This document shows positions 8,217 to 15,413 of a DNA stretch of 64,000 nucleotides, piece after piece. The DNA comes from an uncultured Bacteroidaceae bacterium (GTDB lineage: Bacteria; Bacteroidota; Bacteroidia; Bacteroidales; Bacteroidaceae): positions 62,001 through 126,000 of the forward strand of contig CALULY010000005.1 in assembly GCA_944321635.1 (NCBI GenBank). Direction: 5' to 3'. The notes below the pieces were generated by a model that saw only the letters and a program-made list of their open reading frames with translations, did no database searches and had not been told where the DNA came from. The stretch's first letter is position 1, and each line of letters starts with the position of its first letter. A program made the translations under genes and the position numbers.

Positions 8217-8298
8217 GCGGCTGTGGCGTAATTGGTAGCCGCGCCAGACTTAGGATCTGGTGACGCAAGTCGTGGGGGTTCGAGTCCCTTCAGCCGCA
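8217..8298 (+). tRNA. tRNA-Leu (anticodon TAG)
   Basis: The acceptor stem GCGGCTG (8217-8223) pairs with CAGCCGC (8291-8297). The anticodon arm is CCAGA-CTTAGGA-TCTGG with anticodon TAG. A long variable arm (class II, as expected for Leu) follows, then the T-arm with GGTTCGAGTCC. CCA is not encoded. Confidence 0.95.
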
Positions 8299-8363
8299 CA
8301 CGCCAGCCACGGGGCGCAAGGCATCGAGCCGCGCCGCCGCAGGCGACATCCACCAGCACGACA

Positions 8364-8398
8364 CGCCCGATGCCCGAGACAGGGACATCGGGCGTTTT
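8364..8398 (+). terminator. Terminator downstream of tRNA-Leu
   Basis: CGCCCGATG (8364-8372) pairs with CATCGGGCG (8386-8394), followed by TTTT (8395-8398). The loop is 13 nt. It lies about 65 bp after the tRNA. Confidence 0.75.
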
Positions 8399-8473
8399 CC
8401 GTCCCGCGTCCCGCACGGCGCACACCGCGCCCCGCATCGCAATCAGCCCCACAAGCAAAAACAATGACCGATG

Positions 8474-8506
8474 TTGGCATCGTCGGGTCAAAAATCCTTA
8501 ACTTTG
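8474..8506 (+). promoter_or_regulatory. Promoter facing a gene-free structured region
   Basis: TTG at 8474-8476 and TAACTTTG at 8499-8506 resemble the Bacteroidales promoter, with a slightly long spacer. No plausible ORF begins nearby; instead a strong hairpin begins a few bases downstream, which is the main reason to suspect a non-coding transcript. Confidence 0.5.
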
Positions 8507-8509
8507 CCA

Positions 8510-8811
8510 CCGCCCACCAGCCCACTCTTGTGGGCTGGTGGGCGGACATACATGAAAAGACGTTTTCATGCGCAATCTTCCATCTTTCGAATCTCTCAAG
8601 TTTGAAATCCAGGGAAGGTCGGGCAACGGGAGCGTCCGCGTAGGGTATGATTACCATCCACGCACAAGGTCAGGCATCACGGCAAACGATGCCTGGCTGA
8701 TGTGGTGCTGCAATCATACGGCGTGGGCTGACTGGCGTTGCTTATCTCCTGGATTGGGCAATGCGAGAGCCGGAAAGATGGGATAAGCAAGACTGTTCCC
8801 CACGCTTTTTT
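8510..8811 (+). ncRNA. Candidate structured non-coding RNA of about 300 nt, unknown family
   Basis: Downstream of the promoter at 8499-8506 are several perfect stems: a 16-bp hairpin 8510-8525/8530-8545; CATGAAAA/TTTTCATG at 8551-8558/8563-8570; GTATGATT 8645-8652 with AATCATAC 8712-8719 enclosing CAGGCATC/GATGCCTG 8671-8678/8688-8695; and TTGCTTATC 8738-8746 with GATAAGCAA 8782-8790 inside GCGTGGG 8721-8727/CCCACGC 8799-8805, followed by six T's. The last stem plus T-run looks like an intrinsic terminator. I see no 6S, SRP, RNase P or tmRNA hallmark. It may instead be a long leader for the XRE gene at 8884. Fold is by eye only. Confidence 0.4.
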
Positions 8812-8883
8812 CATGCCTGTCCCGAGACCGGAAACATCAGGAGACACACCTGCGACGGGGAGCGGCAGGGCAACGACCCAGCT

Positions 8884-9102
8884 ATGGAAAGACTGCACAT
8901 CGGCAACCTCATACGCGCCAAGCTCGCCGAGAGAGGCCGCACCGTCATCTGGCTCGCGCGGCAGATGCCGTGTAGCCGCACCAACATCTACAAGATTTTT
9001 GACCAGCAGTCCATCGACACCGCCACGCTCAAGCGGCTGTCCGAGATCATCGGCCACGACTTTTTCGCCGACCTGTCCGACGACCTGCGCCACGACAGAT
9101 GA
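8884..9102 (+). CDS. Small XRE-type helix-turn-helix protein
   Basis: 72 residues from ATG 8884 (MERLHIGNLIRAKLAERGRT). A Cro/C1-type HTH spans about residues 5-60: IRAKLAERGRTVIWLARQM, then CSRTNIYKIFDQQSIDTATL, then KRLSEIIGHDFF. The longer frame from 8761 runs back through the predicted RNA stem-loops and has no domain support, so the short start is used. It resembles the stand-alone XRE proteins common in Bacteroidales; the target is unknown. No toxin partner is adjacent. It follows the candidate structured RNA and could be translated from the same transcript if the T-run at 8806 does not terminate fully. Confidence 0.8.
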   Translation: MERLHIGNLIRAKLAERGRTVIWLARQMPCSRTNIYKIFDQQSIDTATLKRLSEIIGHDFFADLSDDLRHDR

Positions 9103-9167
9103 CCCAGGCGGCAACGGCAGTGTCGCCTTTTGGTTGATATGTCAAGGGATTGGGGACATCGCCACGG

Positions 9168-9197
9168 TTGTAAATTATCATTACAGCGATACTTTTG
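9168..9197 (+). promoter_or_regulatory. Promoter of the small lipoprotein gene at 9258
   Basis: TTG at 9168-9170 and TACTTTTG at 9190-9197 match the -33 and -7 elements with a 19-bp spacer. The leader to the ATG at 9258 is A-rich, a feature of well-translated Bacteroidota genes. The same TACTTTTG box precedes the paralogue at 12048. Confidence 0.65.
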
Positions 9198-9257
9198 CCG
9201 CGCAACATTTATTAAACAACCTAAACCTTTAACAACATCAACTTAAAACTTACAACA

Positions 9258-9692
9258 ATGACTACAAAAACATTTTCACTCAGGAGGTTCATGCAGCTGT
9301 GCCTGCTGCTGGTAGTGACATCGATGACGCTGACAGCCTGCGACAAAGACGATGACGACGAAAAGGCCAGTGTCAACAACGAGCAACCCACCGGTGGCGG
9401 CAATAGCTTGATAGGCAGATGGGAATTGACGTATGATATGGCTGACGGAGTTATTGACGAGTACTATAACAGCGGGGAATTTATCATTCAGTTCAACTCT
9501 GACGGCACATATTACGCGATTGAAGATGGATATGCCGAATCCGACTTTTGGCGTCGTCAGGGCAATACGCTCTGGATTGCCGATGATGATCCATATACAA
9601 TAGTAGAATTGTCATCAAGCCGTCTCGTCTTGGAATACTACGACAGCTACGATTATACTACTTGGAGAGACGTCTACCGCCGCATAAACTGA
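9258..9692 (+). CDS. Small acidic lipoprotein (paralogue of the 12048 gene)
   Basis: 144 residues. A lipoprotein signal ends at LTAC (Cys about 28), followed by an acidic tail DKDDDDEK of the kind that acts as a surface-export signal in Bacteroidota lipoproteins. The mature domain (GRWELTYDMADG..., QFNSDGTYYAIEDG, LWIADDDPYTIVELSSSRLV) has the strand pattern of small lipocalin-like folds. The opening MTTKxxS, the lipobox CDKDD and the GxW...FNSDGT layout are shared with the gene at 12048, so the two are paralogues on either side of the SusD-like gene. Function unknown. Confidence 0.75.
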   Translation: MTTKTFSLRRFMQLCLLLVVTSMTLTACDKDDDDEKASVNNEQPTGGGNSLIGRWELTYDMADGVIDEYYNSGEFIIQFNSDGTYYAIEDGYAESDFWRRQGNTLWIADDDPYTIVELSSSRLVLEYYDSYDYTTWRDVYRRIN

Positions 9693-9710
9693 CATCACGC
9701 CAGACCAAAT

Positions 9711-9745
9711 AAAGGGACAAGCCACGGGGGCTTGTCCCTTTTTCA
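9711..9745 (+). terminator. Strong hairpin terminator
   Basis: A 13-bp stem, AAAGGGACAAGCC (9711-9723) with GGCTTGTCCCTTT (9729-9741), loop of 5, ends in a run of T's. It lies between the lipoprotein (+) and the SusD-like gene (-) and could serve both strands. Confidence 0.9.
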
Positions 9746-9774
9746 TTGCCAGTCGGCGCACCGCAGGCAAACCA

Positions 9775-11901
9775 TCAGAAGTTGTGCGGGACGACACGCC
9801 CCTCGGCATCAAATTCGTCGGTGTCTATGTCCCACCAGATGCGGGTCATCGGCGAGTTGTCCGTGCTGCCGACTGAGCTTGACTCGCCGGCCAGGACAGC
9901 TGCCGCCGCCTGCGCGTCCTTAATGTCAGAGACACTAGGACCGTAATATGGTATGCGGCGTATCTGCACCTCGGTGTTGATGTCGTCATCCCAGGTGTTC
10001 ATGTCAGGATCGACGGGCAACAGACGCGGGTAGCCCGTGCGGCGGAACGTCGTCCATGCCTCGGCCGACTGCGGGAATATGGCGATGTAACGCTGTGTGA
10101 TTATCTTTTCCAGCTTGGTCTCGTCACTGTCGTTGTCGTCCCATGCGACCCCGACCTCGACACGGCCGCCGATGTTGTTGAAACTGTTGTAGGGATCGAC
10201 ATAATCCACTGGTTCGTAGTCAGTCTGCCTCAGGTACTCCTCGACCTGGCTTGCCACCACGCTGTGCTCAGGTGCGTTGAAACAACGGCGGATGCCGCGC
10301 TCATACCACTCTTGCGGCGTGCCTCCCATGTTCCAGCCTCGCAATGCACCCTCGGCACGGGCAAAGAGCACCTCGCTGACGTGCATTATTGTGGCGGGAT
10401 AGTCCTCAATCTGGAACTTTGAGAACGGTCCATAGTACTGCTTATCATCTATGGTGTTGAACATCTGGCAGCCTTGGCGCACACCCACCCAGTCATGCCC
10501 GGCCTCATAGTCAGTGGGATTGCCCTCATTGTCAACGATGGGATTAGTGTTTTTACAGAACCACACGCCCAGCAGGGGGTTGCGCTGACGCTTCATGATG
10601 TTTTCCAGCGACGCACCCAGACGGGAGTCGTTCCACACATACATAATGTAATAGAGCGGATGGTTGTAGCCCGACATATTGCCATAGTAAGCGTAGTGGA
10701 AATCAGGGTCTGTCACCTCCCCGTTCGTCCCACAATCCAGCACGCCGCCCACCTCGTTGACGGCAGCTTCCGCCTCCTGTTGGGCGCGGGCGGGGTCAAC
10801 TTTGACGATGTTCATCGCAAGACGCAGCCGCAGCGAATTGGCAAACTTGACCCACTGGCGGTAGTCATAATTGGTTATGCCGCCATCCGCTCCCTCGACT
10901 TTCTCCATCTCTGTGGCGGAGGGTTGACGCTCGTTGAGGATGTCGGCGGCCTCCTTGAGTTCATAAAAACAGCGGTTGTAGATTTCCTCCACGCTGTTGT
11001 AGGTCATGGGGGATGTCTCCTTCAGATTGCGGAAGTCATAGAAAGGCATGGGGCCGTAGAAATCCGCGTACTGCGACATCATCAGGCAGTGTGCAATCAT
11101 CGACAAGGCCTTCCACTCGGGTTTGCCAAGCTCCTCGGCGTAGTAGTAGGCATCGTGCAAGTTAGGGAAAACTGTCCTGTCCAAGACCCCATTGTAAAAG
11201 TTCTGCCACGCAGTAGTCGAATAGGTCGTGCCATACTGCCCGCCAAAAGTGAAATTTTCCTTTGTAATCGTTGTGTAACCTGCAAACACTTCAACAGAAT
11301 AGCTGCGTTGGTACTCATACTTATGAACTGCGAAAGACTGCATGTCGCGCAGACCTGCCATGAGATTGCTCTCAAGTTCCTCGATTGTCGGGGCTTCACC
11401 GTCCGCGCTGCCGCCGTCTTCATCCCATTCGAGCCTGCCTTGCGACCTCAGGTAGGAGATGAAACGATCCCACCCGTCCTGCCGCTTCTCGGCGTTGGCG
11501 GCACGCTCTGCCTCTGCGGCCTCGGGGTCGGACAGCACCTCGACATCAGGATAACCATCCATCAGTCTAAAGGCATAGTCAACACCAACGATAAGGCACA
11601 GGTCATTGTACACCTCGCTCGATGCCAGAGTTATGATCGGGACATCCGAGAACAGCACTTCGCCATCGAGCCAGAACGTCAGCTCGGTGCCAGGCTCTGC
11701 CGCGCTCAATCTGTCGGCCACACTGTCGGGCATGAATTTTATCACGTCTGTCAAGGTGCTGTAATGTGCAACCTCGCTGGCGACATCAATGACATTTCCG
11801 CCGGGAGGGGGCGTAGGTTCTGGTGGTGTCACCAACTCTTCGTCATCACACGCCGCAAGCAACAGCAGCGGCATGGCAAGCATTAAAGTCTTTAAACGCA
11901 T
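9775..11901 (-). CDS. SusD/RagB-family outer-membrane lipoprotein without adjacent SusC
   Basis: 708 residues from ATG 11901. This start is preferred to an upstream ATG at 11940 because it gives a compact lipoprotein signal (MRLKTLMLAMPLLLLAAC, Cys 18) with acidic DDEE after it. The SusD-like alpha-helical body is recognisable: SMIAHCLMMSQYADFYGPMP, RQWVKFANSLRLRLAMNIVK, a C-terminal PATIMHVSEVLFARAEGALR and AEAWTTFRRTGYPRL, as in the SusD-like_2 subgroup. SusD proteins cap SusC TonB-dependent transporters and bind glycans or peptides at the surface. No SusC gene is in the neighbourhood; the flanking genes are small lipoproteins. An acidic insertion (about 135-175) is longer than usual. Family call confident; ligand unknown. 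Confidence 0.9.
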   Translation of the reverse strand: MRLKTLMLAMPLLLLAACDDEELVTPPEPTPPPGGNVIDVASEVAHYSTLTDVIKFMPDSVADRLSAAEPGTELTFWLDGEVLFSDVPIITLASSEVYNDLCLIVGVDYAFRLMDGYPDVEVLSDPEAAEAERAANAEKRQDGWDRFISYLRSQGRLEWDEDGGSADGEAPTIEELESNLMAGLRDMQSFAVHKYEYQRSYSVEVFAGYTTITKENFTFGGQYGTTYSTTAWQNFYNGVLDRTVFPNLHDAYYYAEELGKPEWKALSMIAHCLMMSQYADFYGPMPFYDFRNLKETSPMTYNSVEEIYNRCFYELKEAADILNERQPSATEMEKVEGADGGITNYDYRQWVKFANSLRLRLAMNIVKVDPARAQQEAEAAVNEVGGVLDCGTNGEVTDPDFHYAYYGNMSGYNHPLYYIMYVWNDSRLGASLENIMKRQRNPLLGVWFCKNTNPIVDNEGNPTDYEAGHDWVGVRQGCQMFNTIDDKQYYGPFSKFQIEDYPATIMHVSEVLFARAEGALRGWNMGGTPQEWYERGIRRCFNAPEHSVVASQVEEYLRQTDYEPVDYVDPYNSFNNIGGRVEVGVAWDDNDSDETKLEKIITQRYIAIFPQSAEAWTTFRRTGYPRLLPVDPDMNTWDDDINTEVQIRRIPYYGPSVSDIKDAQAAAAVLAGESSSVGSTDNSPMTRIWWDIDTDEFDAEGRVVPHNF

Positions 11902-11967
11902 ATCAATTCTTTTTAGATTTAACAGCGTCAAAGACAACAACTATTTACAAACAGCAATGCCATGACA

Positions 11968-11975
11968 TACTTTTG
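11968..11975 (+). promoter_or_regulatory. -7 box for the lipoprotein gene at 12048
   Basis: TACTTTTG matches TAnnTTTG and is identical to the box before the paralogue at 9258. It leaves a leader of roughly 65 nt to the ATG at 12048. Confidence 0.5.
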
Positions 11976-12047
11976 GCAAAGTATCAACTTAACAATAATT
12001 TTGTTGCCTTGAAATTAAATCATATTAACCAATACAATAAAAGCAAC

Positions 12048-12536
12048 ATGACTACAAAACAACTATCTCAAAGCAGGCTGCTGCAACTGATGTTAGCCCT
12101 CGCGATCACATCAACCGCCCTGATTGCCTGCGACAAGGACGACGAAAACACTGGCAACAGCCACCCCGCCGAGTACGTCGGACAATGGTCTATGATTGAA
12201 AGCATACAGTCTGACAACAGCTTCCCCAGCCCGAGCACAACAACCTATCCTGAAGGCAAAATGATCCTAATACTCAACAGCGACGGAACGGGCTGCGAGG
12301 CTGAACCCAATTGGGATAATTCGGGATACGACGTATGGGATGGTTATAAATGGTATGCCCAAGACAGCAAGCTATCAATAGATTATGGCGATGGGGATGG
12401 ATATGTCACCTATCAAGTCAACGAGATAAGCGACACGAGGATGGTACTCGAATTTACCGACACCGAAGGACGATTCGACGGCGAGCACACTATCGAGACA
12501 TACGTAAAGACAAACTTCGACATAACCACTGACTGA
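12048..12536 (+). CDS. Small acidic lipoprotein (paralogue of the 9258 gene)
   Basis: 162 residues from ATG 12048; the longer upstream reading frame overlaps the SusD-like gene's 5' end and is not credible. Lipoprotein signal MTTKQLSQSRLLQLMLALAI ends in TALIAC with Cys about residue 26, then an acidic tail DKDDEN. The mature domain, opening YVGQWSMIESI and continuing LNSDGTG and WYAQDSKLSI, resembles lipocalin-like Bacteroidota lipoproteins and the gene at 9258. It is divergent from the SusD-like gene and ends at a strong terminator. Role unknown; co-location suggests it serves the same surface system (inference). Confidence 0.75.
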   Translation: MTTKQLSQSRLLQLMLALAITSTALIACDKDDENTGNSHPAEYVGQWSMIESIQSDNSFPSPSTTTYPEGKMILILNSDGTGCEAEPNWDNSGYDVWDGYKWYAQDSKLSIDYGDGDGYVTYQVNEISDTRMVLEFTDTEGRFDGEHTIETYVKTNFDITTD

Positions 12537-12576
12537 TAACAAATAGCAGCCGGCCAAAAGGCTTAACCTGACAGAC

Positions 12577-12617
12577 ATTCCCCCGCAAGGCATCATTGCT
12601 GTGCCTTGCGGGGGAAT
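12577..12617. terminator. Bidirectional terminator between lipoprotein and primase genes
   Basis: A perfect 16-bp stem, ATTCCCCCGCAAGGCA (12577-12592) with its complement at 12602-12617, loop of 9. It lies between convergent genes. T-runs are short on both sides. Confidence 0.85.
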
Positions 12618-12633
12618 TTCATCACCTTTTCTT

Positions 12634-14619
12634 TCACTTGGGCAGCAGTATCCTCTCGCCGAGCTCCTTGCCTATCGCCTTTTGCACGTCCTTGAGATGC
12701 ATATACTCCTGCATGACTTGGGTGTAGCGCACCGGGTCGGCAGCGATTGCCGGGTCGAGGAGCTGGCGCATGATGCCGTCGAGACGTTCCTTGACGACCT
12801 CGTTCTTGTAGTCCATCATCAGCTGCGGCATAAGGCGGGAGATGCGCTCGCTGTCGGTGAGGACGACTTGGAACTTGGTGTGGTACTTGCTCAGGTGGTA
12901 ACGCTCGCTCAAGGCTTCGCCGGCAAAACGCGAAACCTCGACGTCCGGATGCGAAAGGAAGTAACGCCCGCTGTCAAAACCCTCGTCATCGAGATGCTCG
13001 ACGGCCTCCGCCACGATGCGGGCATAGAGCGGGGACTGGAATTGCAACTCATCCTCCGCCAAATCCCACGCCACATACTCCGCCACACGCACGGGGACAT
13101 CGTTGCCTGATGCCTCGTCATGGCTCGTGCACACGACCAGCGGGGCATAGCGCACGACCATCTGCGCGATGGCCCGCTCAATCTCCGTCAGCACATTGGC
13201 AGCGACCTGCACAGGCACCCGGCTCGACAAGTCCTGCGTCCCGTCCTCTTCGCCGGCGGGGTCGAGCCCCGCCTGCTTGCGCTCGGCTTGTTTGCGCAGG
13301 GTGTCGGCGGTGATGCGTATCTTCTTGTTGACCCCGTCGTTGATGAGTTCCTCCCCCACCCCGAGGCGCTCGCTGGTCTCCTTGACGTAGATGGAACGTT
13401 TGATGGGCTCTTTTATCAAGGCGATGCTCGACACGATGCTGTCTATCGCCTCGGCGCGGCGTGCCGGGTCGTCATCAGTGCCACGCAGGAGGATGTCGGC
13501 CTTGAACTTGATGAAATCCACCTCGTGCTCCGCGATGTAATCCCTCAGCTGCTGCGCCGTGTGGGTGCGGGCAAACGAGTCGGGGTCCTCGCCATCGGGC
13601 AGGAGCACCACCTTGATGTTCATCCCCTCTTCGAGCAAAAGGTCTATGCCACGGAGTGAAGCCTTTATCCCCGCACTGTCCCCGTCATAGAGCACCGTGA
13701 TGTTGTAGGTCAGCCTCCGCACCAAGGCGATCTGGCCAAGCGTCAACGAAGTGCCGGACGAGGCGACCACATTCTCGACCCCCGCCTGGTGCATCTGGAT
13801 GACGTCGGTGTAGCCCTCGACGAGGTAGCACCTGTCCTGCTGCTGGATGGCACGCTTGGCGAAGTACAAGCCGTAGAGCTCGTGGCTCTTGTGGTATATC
13901 TCCGACTCGGGCGAATTCTGGTACTTGGCAGTCTTGGCGGCAGTGTTGAGCACCCTCCCCCCGAATGCCACCACCTTGCCCGACAACGTGTGGACGGGGA
14001 ACATGACACGCCCCCTGAAGCGGTCGGTCAGCGCGTCGCTGCCCTCCCTCTCAAGGCAAAGCCCCGTGCGCAGCAGCACGTCGCGCGAGTAGCCTTTGGC
14101 CAATGCAGTGCGGGCAAACGCGTCCCGCTCCTCAAGGCAGTAGCCCAACTGGAACTTGTCGATGGTGTCATCCCTGAACCCCCTCTGCCTGAAGTAGGCC
14201 ATCCCCAGCGCGATGCCCTCGGACGAGTCGCGCAACGTCTTGACGAAGTAGTCGCGGGCGTAGGCATTGGCAACAAACATCGCCTCGCGCTCGCCCTCAG
14301 CCCTACGCTCCTCTTCGGTCTGCTCGCGCTCGTGGATCTCGATGCCGTACTTCCTCGCAAGCACACGCAACGCCTCGTAATAGCTGATGTTCTCATACTC
14401 CATCACAAAGTGCACCACGTTGCCGCCCTTGCCACAGCTGAAACACTTGCACAACGCCTTGGCCGGCGACACGCTGAACGAAGGGGTCTTCTCGTTGTGG
14501 AACGGGCAAAGCCCCACGTAGTTCACACCACGCTTGCGCAACGTCACGCCATAGCTGGTGATGACATCGACTATGTTGGCCGCGTCCATTATCCGCTCTA
14601 TCGTCGCCTGGTCAATCAT
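12634..14619 (-). CDS. dnaG: DNA primase
   Basis: 661 residues from ATG 14619 (MIDQATIERIMDAANIVDVI), the usual DnaG N-terminus; an upstream in-frame ATG adds an implausible extension. Domains in order: CHC2 zinc finger (C-P-F-H ... KCFSCGKGGNVVHFVMEYE, about 38-70), catalytic core, TOPRIM (CYLVEGYTDVIQMHQAG and VLYDGDSAGIKASLRGID, about 260-330; acidic metal ligands present), LLPDGEDPDSFART, then a C-terminal helicase-interaction domain. It makes RNA primers for replication with the DnaB helicase. Convergent with the lipoprotein gene, sharing the terminator at 12577-12617. Confidence 0.97.
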   Translation of the reverse strand: MIDQATIERIMDAANIVDVITSYGVTLRKRGVNYVGLCPFHNEKTPSFSVSPAKALCKCFSCGKGGNVVHFVMEYENISYYEALRVLARKYGIEIHEREQTEEERRAEGEREAMFVANAYARDYFVKTLRDSSEGIALGMAYFRQRGFRDDTIDKFQLGYCLEERDAFARTALAKGYSRDVLLRTGLCLEREGSDALTDRFRGRVMFPVHTLSGKVVAFGGRVLNTAAKTAKYQNSPESEIYHKSHELYGLYFAKRAIQQQDRCYLVEGYTDVIQMHQAGVENVVASSGTSLTLGQIALVRRLTYNITVLYDGDSAGIKASLRGIDLLLEEGMNIKVVLLPDGEDPDSFARTHTAQQLRDYIAEHEVDFIKFKADILLRGTDDDPARRAEAIDSIVSSIALIKEPIKRSIYVKETSERLGVGEELINDGVNKKIRITADTLRKQAERKQAGLDPAGEEDGTQDLSSRVPVQVAANVLTEIERAIAQMVVRYAPLVVCTSHDEASGNDVPVRVAEYVAWDLAEDELQFQSPLYARIVAEAVEHLDDEGFDSGRYFLSHPDVEVSRFAGEALSERYHLSKYHTKFQVVLTDSERISRLMPQLMMDYKNEVVKERLDGIMRQLLDPAIAADPVRYTQVMQEYMHLKDVQKAIGKELGERILLPK

Positions 14620-14760
14620 TCTGAAGGTTATGTGCTGCTTGGAGTGCGAAGTTAGCAATATTTGGCGCACCCGCCCCCCGCCCCGGCCAAAACTTGCCAA
14701 CACATCCGCGCCGGCACGCCCGGGGACAAAAGCAGGGAGGCCGGGCACAAACTCCGACAG

Positions 14761-14880
14761 GGTCTGACCCAAACTTACATAAGGTCAGACCTAAAGTATA
14801 TTCAGAAGTTTTGTTTATATAAACAGAACTTCTGAATATATAAACAAAAGTTTTGAATGATCAAACAAAACTTCTGTTTA
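14761..14880. repeat. AT-rich palindromic repeat array, 21-bp period (array E)
   Basis: Four 21-bp units occupy 14797-14817, 14818-14838, 14839-14859 and 14860-14880. They combine cores CAGAAGTTTTG or its complement-like AGAACTTCTG with TATAAAC or GTTTATA flanks, so neighbouring units form inverted repeats. Just left, GGTCTGACC (14761-14769) and GGTCAGACC (14783-14791) are exact inverted copies at 22-bp spacing. The array sits in the 543-bp gap (14620-15162) between primase and the cobalamin riboswitch; the rest of that gap shows no gene, only GC-rich sequence and a TCAGGCCTGA palindrome near 14907. Confidence 0.75.
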
Positions 14881-15151
14881 TACTTTATGCCGGGAGGCTA
14901 TCAAATTCAGGCCTGATGCCGTGGAAATGCAGGTCAGGCCTCATCGGATTTTCCACCTGTCCATCCCCGTGGATGCCCCTGCACGGCAGCAGGGGCGCGG
15001 CATTCCGCGTCCCGCGCCACGCGGGGAAACAGCCCGTCCACAAGTGCGTGCCACTGCATTCAAGCAGTCACGTCCCGGCGACAGTGCGGATGGCAGGCTG
15101 GATGGCCGGGAATAATTTCCACGGGATGCGGGGCGGGAACGAAAAACATCC

Positions 15152-15159
15152 TATATTTG
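15152..15159 (+). promoter_or_regulatory. -7 box upstream of the cobalamin riboswitch
   Basis: TATATTTG matches TAnnTTTG. Transcription from here would begin just before the riboswitch aptamer, as expected for a leader element. Confidence 0.6.
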
Positions 15160-15162
15160 CAG

Positions 15163-15340
15163 CGCAACGGTTCGCCGCCCGCCCTGCGCGGGGGCGATTA
15201 AAAGGGAATCGCGTGCGATTCGCGAGCAGTCCCGCTGCTGTGAGTTCCGTCAGATGATGGCATGACATCACCTCTGCCACTGGCCTTTGGGCCGGGAAGG
15301 CGTCTTGCCATGGAACGAGCCAGAAGACCTGCCTTGCACA
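15163..15340 (+). ncRNA. Adenosylcobalamin riboswitch
   Basis: The aptamer shows the conserved landmarks in order: AAAGGGAATCGCGTGCGA (from 15200), GCAGTCCCGCTGCTGT (from 15226), GCCACTGG followed by GGGCCGGGAAGG (15276-15300) and the B12 box AGCCAGAAGACCTGCC (15318-15333). Binding of adenosylcobalamin normally shuts off downstream uptake genes. The sequence after the box (about 15336-15375: ATAGGGCTAAGCTCCCGGGG, then T-rich) is the likely expression platform. It leads a three-gene outer-membrane B12 uptake operon. Confidence 0.97.
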
Positions 15341-15413
15341 TGATAGGGCTAAGCTCCCGGGGATGGGCGTTAGTTTTTTAGTTTTATAACCATTAAAATA
15401 CCAATTTGTAGCG

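Noticed and set aside
8568..8786. 72-residue ORF in the region after tRNA-Leu
   Set aside because: It crosses several predicted RNA stems, has no ribosome-binding context and resembles nothing known.
8721..8811. Signal recognition particle (4.5S) RNA
   Set aside because: The conserved apical GGAAGGnAGCAGC-type motif is absent; GCCGGAAAGATGG is only superficially similar.
10474..11886. 470-residue plus-strand ORF opposite the SusD-like gene
   Set aside because: Antisense shadow; the SusD frame has signal peptide and family motifs.
14797..14880. CRISPR array
   Set aside because: Units are contiguous at 21 bp with no unique spacers, units are inverted relative to each other, and there are no cas genes. 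The same reasoning rules out the arrays at 3126, 7993, 20296 and 43163.
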